In this document: piece by piece, positions 14,329 to 14,921 of the stretch
How the letters are laid out: each line of letters opens with the position of its first letter
Numbering within the stretch: the stretch's first letter is position 1
Made by a program: the position numbers and the translations under genes
The notes under the pieces: generated by a model
What the model was told of the DNA's origin: nothing
The model's database searches: none
The model's input: the letters and a program-made list of their open reading frames with translations, nothing else
Assembly: GCA_023392975.1 (NCBI GenBank)
Contig: JAEWNA010000056.1
Span: forward strand, 1-14,921
Length of the DNA stretch: 14,921 nt
Origin: Pseudomonadota bacterium
GTDB taxonomy: Bacteria > Pseudomonadota > Gammaproteobacteria > Xanthomonadales > Xanthomonadaceae
Direction of reading: 5' to 3'

Positions 14329-14921
14329 TCATGCCGCCGACGCCCGGAACTGGGCGACGAGGTCCTGCAGGCCGGCGATCTGCGTGTCGAGGCGCTGGGT
14401 CTCGCGCTGCAGCGCGGCCCTGTTCGATTCGGATTCCGACTGCAGGCGGGCGACGTCCGCGGCGGTGGCGCCGATCGCGTCCTGCACCTGCGCCTCGAGC
14501 GCGGCGATCTGGCGGCGCAGCTCGGCGACACGGGTGTCGCGGCTGCTCTCCAGTTCGGCGATGCGCTCGCGGTTGTGCTGCACCAGCGCGTCGGCGCCGG
14601 CCTGCAGGTGGCGCTGGTGGCCGCGGAGCGCGTCGATCTTGGCGTCGGCATCGGCCAGCACCTGGTCCATCGACCAGGTCTCGTCGGCGACGTCCATCGC
14701 GGTGATCGCGGCGCGGCGGGTGGTCGGGTCCAGGGTGCGCAGGCCGTCGACCAGCTTCTGCAGCCGTTCGACCGGGAACGCGGCCTCGGCCAGGCCCTGG
14801 CGGGCGTAGATGTCGGGGAAGGCCAGGCCTTCCTCGACGCCGGCCAGCGCCTCCGTCGCAACGGGCGCGGCTTCGGCGGCCTGCGCCTGCGCGGGTGCGG
14901 GCGCCTGCTCGGGCGCACGCG
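14329..14921 (-). CDS. Coiled-coil protein of unknown function, N-terminal part outside window
   Basis: The frame is open from the window edge (first full codon at 14919) to TGA 14331-14329, so 196 residues are visible and the start lies beyond the window. The ATG at 14697 is internal: sequence before it has the same codon bias and continues the protein. The visible part starts with an Ala/Pro/Gln-rich linker (about 25 residues), then a compact segment (FPDIYARQGLAEAAFP, LVDGLRTLDPTTRRAA, ADETWSMDQVLADADAKI), then a long coiled coil (about 95-190) rich in Arg, Glu, Gln and Ala that ends FRASAA. No membrane helix is visible. I do not recognise the family. It is the most upstream visible gene of the operon, 96 bases before SBP-OmpA, and its helical nature fits the helical and PspA-like products downstream. 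Confidence 0.75.
   Translation of the reverse strand, partial: RAPEQAPAPAQAQAAEAAPVATEALAGVEEGLAFPDIYARQGLAEAAFPVERLQKLVDGLRTLDPTTRRAAITAMDVADETWSMDQVLADADAKIDALRGHQRHLQAGADALVQHNRERIAELESSRDTRVAELRRQIAALEAQVQDAIGATAADVARLQSESESNRAALQRETQRLDTQIAGLQDLVAQFRASAA

Noticed and set aside
14196..14918. A 240-residue - strand open frame at the right edge
   Set aside because: It runs through the coiled-coil gene, the hairpin gap and into the SBP-OmpA start in a Pro/Arg/Ser-rich phase. The phase ending at 14329 gives a regular coiled coil.

Overview
The window is about 15 kb of very GC-rich DNA with strong G/C preference at third codon positions, densely packed with genes in two opposed blocks. The gene content and the GC-rich hairpins of the form CTCCCC-loop-GGGGAGG between genes suggest a gammaproteobacterium of the Xanthomonadaceae/Lysobacteraceae (Lysobacter, Luteimonas or Stenotrophomonas relatives). 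This is an inference; there is no rRNA or other phylogenetic marker here. No tRNA, CRISPR array, transposon or phage gene was seen, and no gene-free stretch longer than 300 bases exists.

Left block (about 1-7295, + strand): after the tail of an unrecognised gene comes a complete tripartite RND efflux operon in the order periplasmic adaptor lipoprotein, MexF-type inner-membrane RND pump, short-chain dehydrogenase/reductase (SDR), outer-membrane channel lipoprotein. The SDR between pump and channel reproduces the V-W-U2-X order of the Stenotrophomonas smeU1VWU2X multidrug efflux operon. The genes would build one envelope-spanning drug exporter with a cytoplasmic NAD(P)H-dependent reductase made from the same transcript. 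No regulator gene is inside the window.

The two blocks converge at 7295/7321, where a perfect 13-bp inverted repeat with a 4-base loop overlaps the last codons of the right block and is a good candidate for a shared terminator.

Right block (7321-14921, all - strand, read from high to low coordinates): (1) a coiled-coil protein, cut by the window edge; (2) an unusual fusion of an inner-membrane anchor, a periplasmic ABC substrate-binding domain and a C-terminal OmpA peptidoglycan-binding domain; (3) a TauC/SsuC-type ABC permease; (4) its ATPase; (5) a membrane-anchored helical protein of unknown function; (6) a PspA/IM30-like (ESCRT-III superfamily) protein; (7) a classical AAA ATPase with a degenerate N-terminal half and a Vps4-like pore loop. 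Spacing is tight (96, 19, -4, 4, 27 and 128 bases), so these look like one operon.

The right block is the part most worth attention. An ABC transporter whose binding protein would bridge inner membrane and cell wall is encoded with a membrane-remodelling pair (PspA-like filament former plus AAA ATPase) and two further helical proteins. I infer an envelope-maintenance or envelope-stress system that couples a transporter to membrane repair or remodelling; neither substrate nor function can be read from the sequence.
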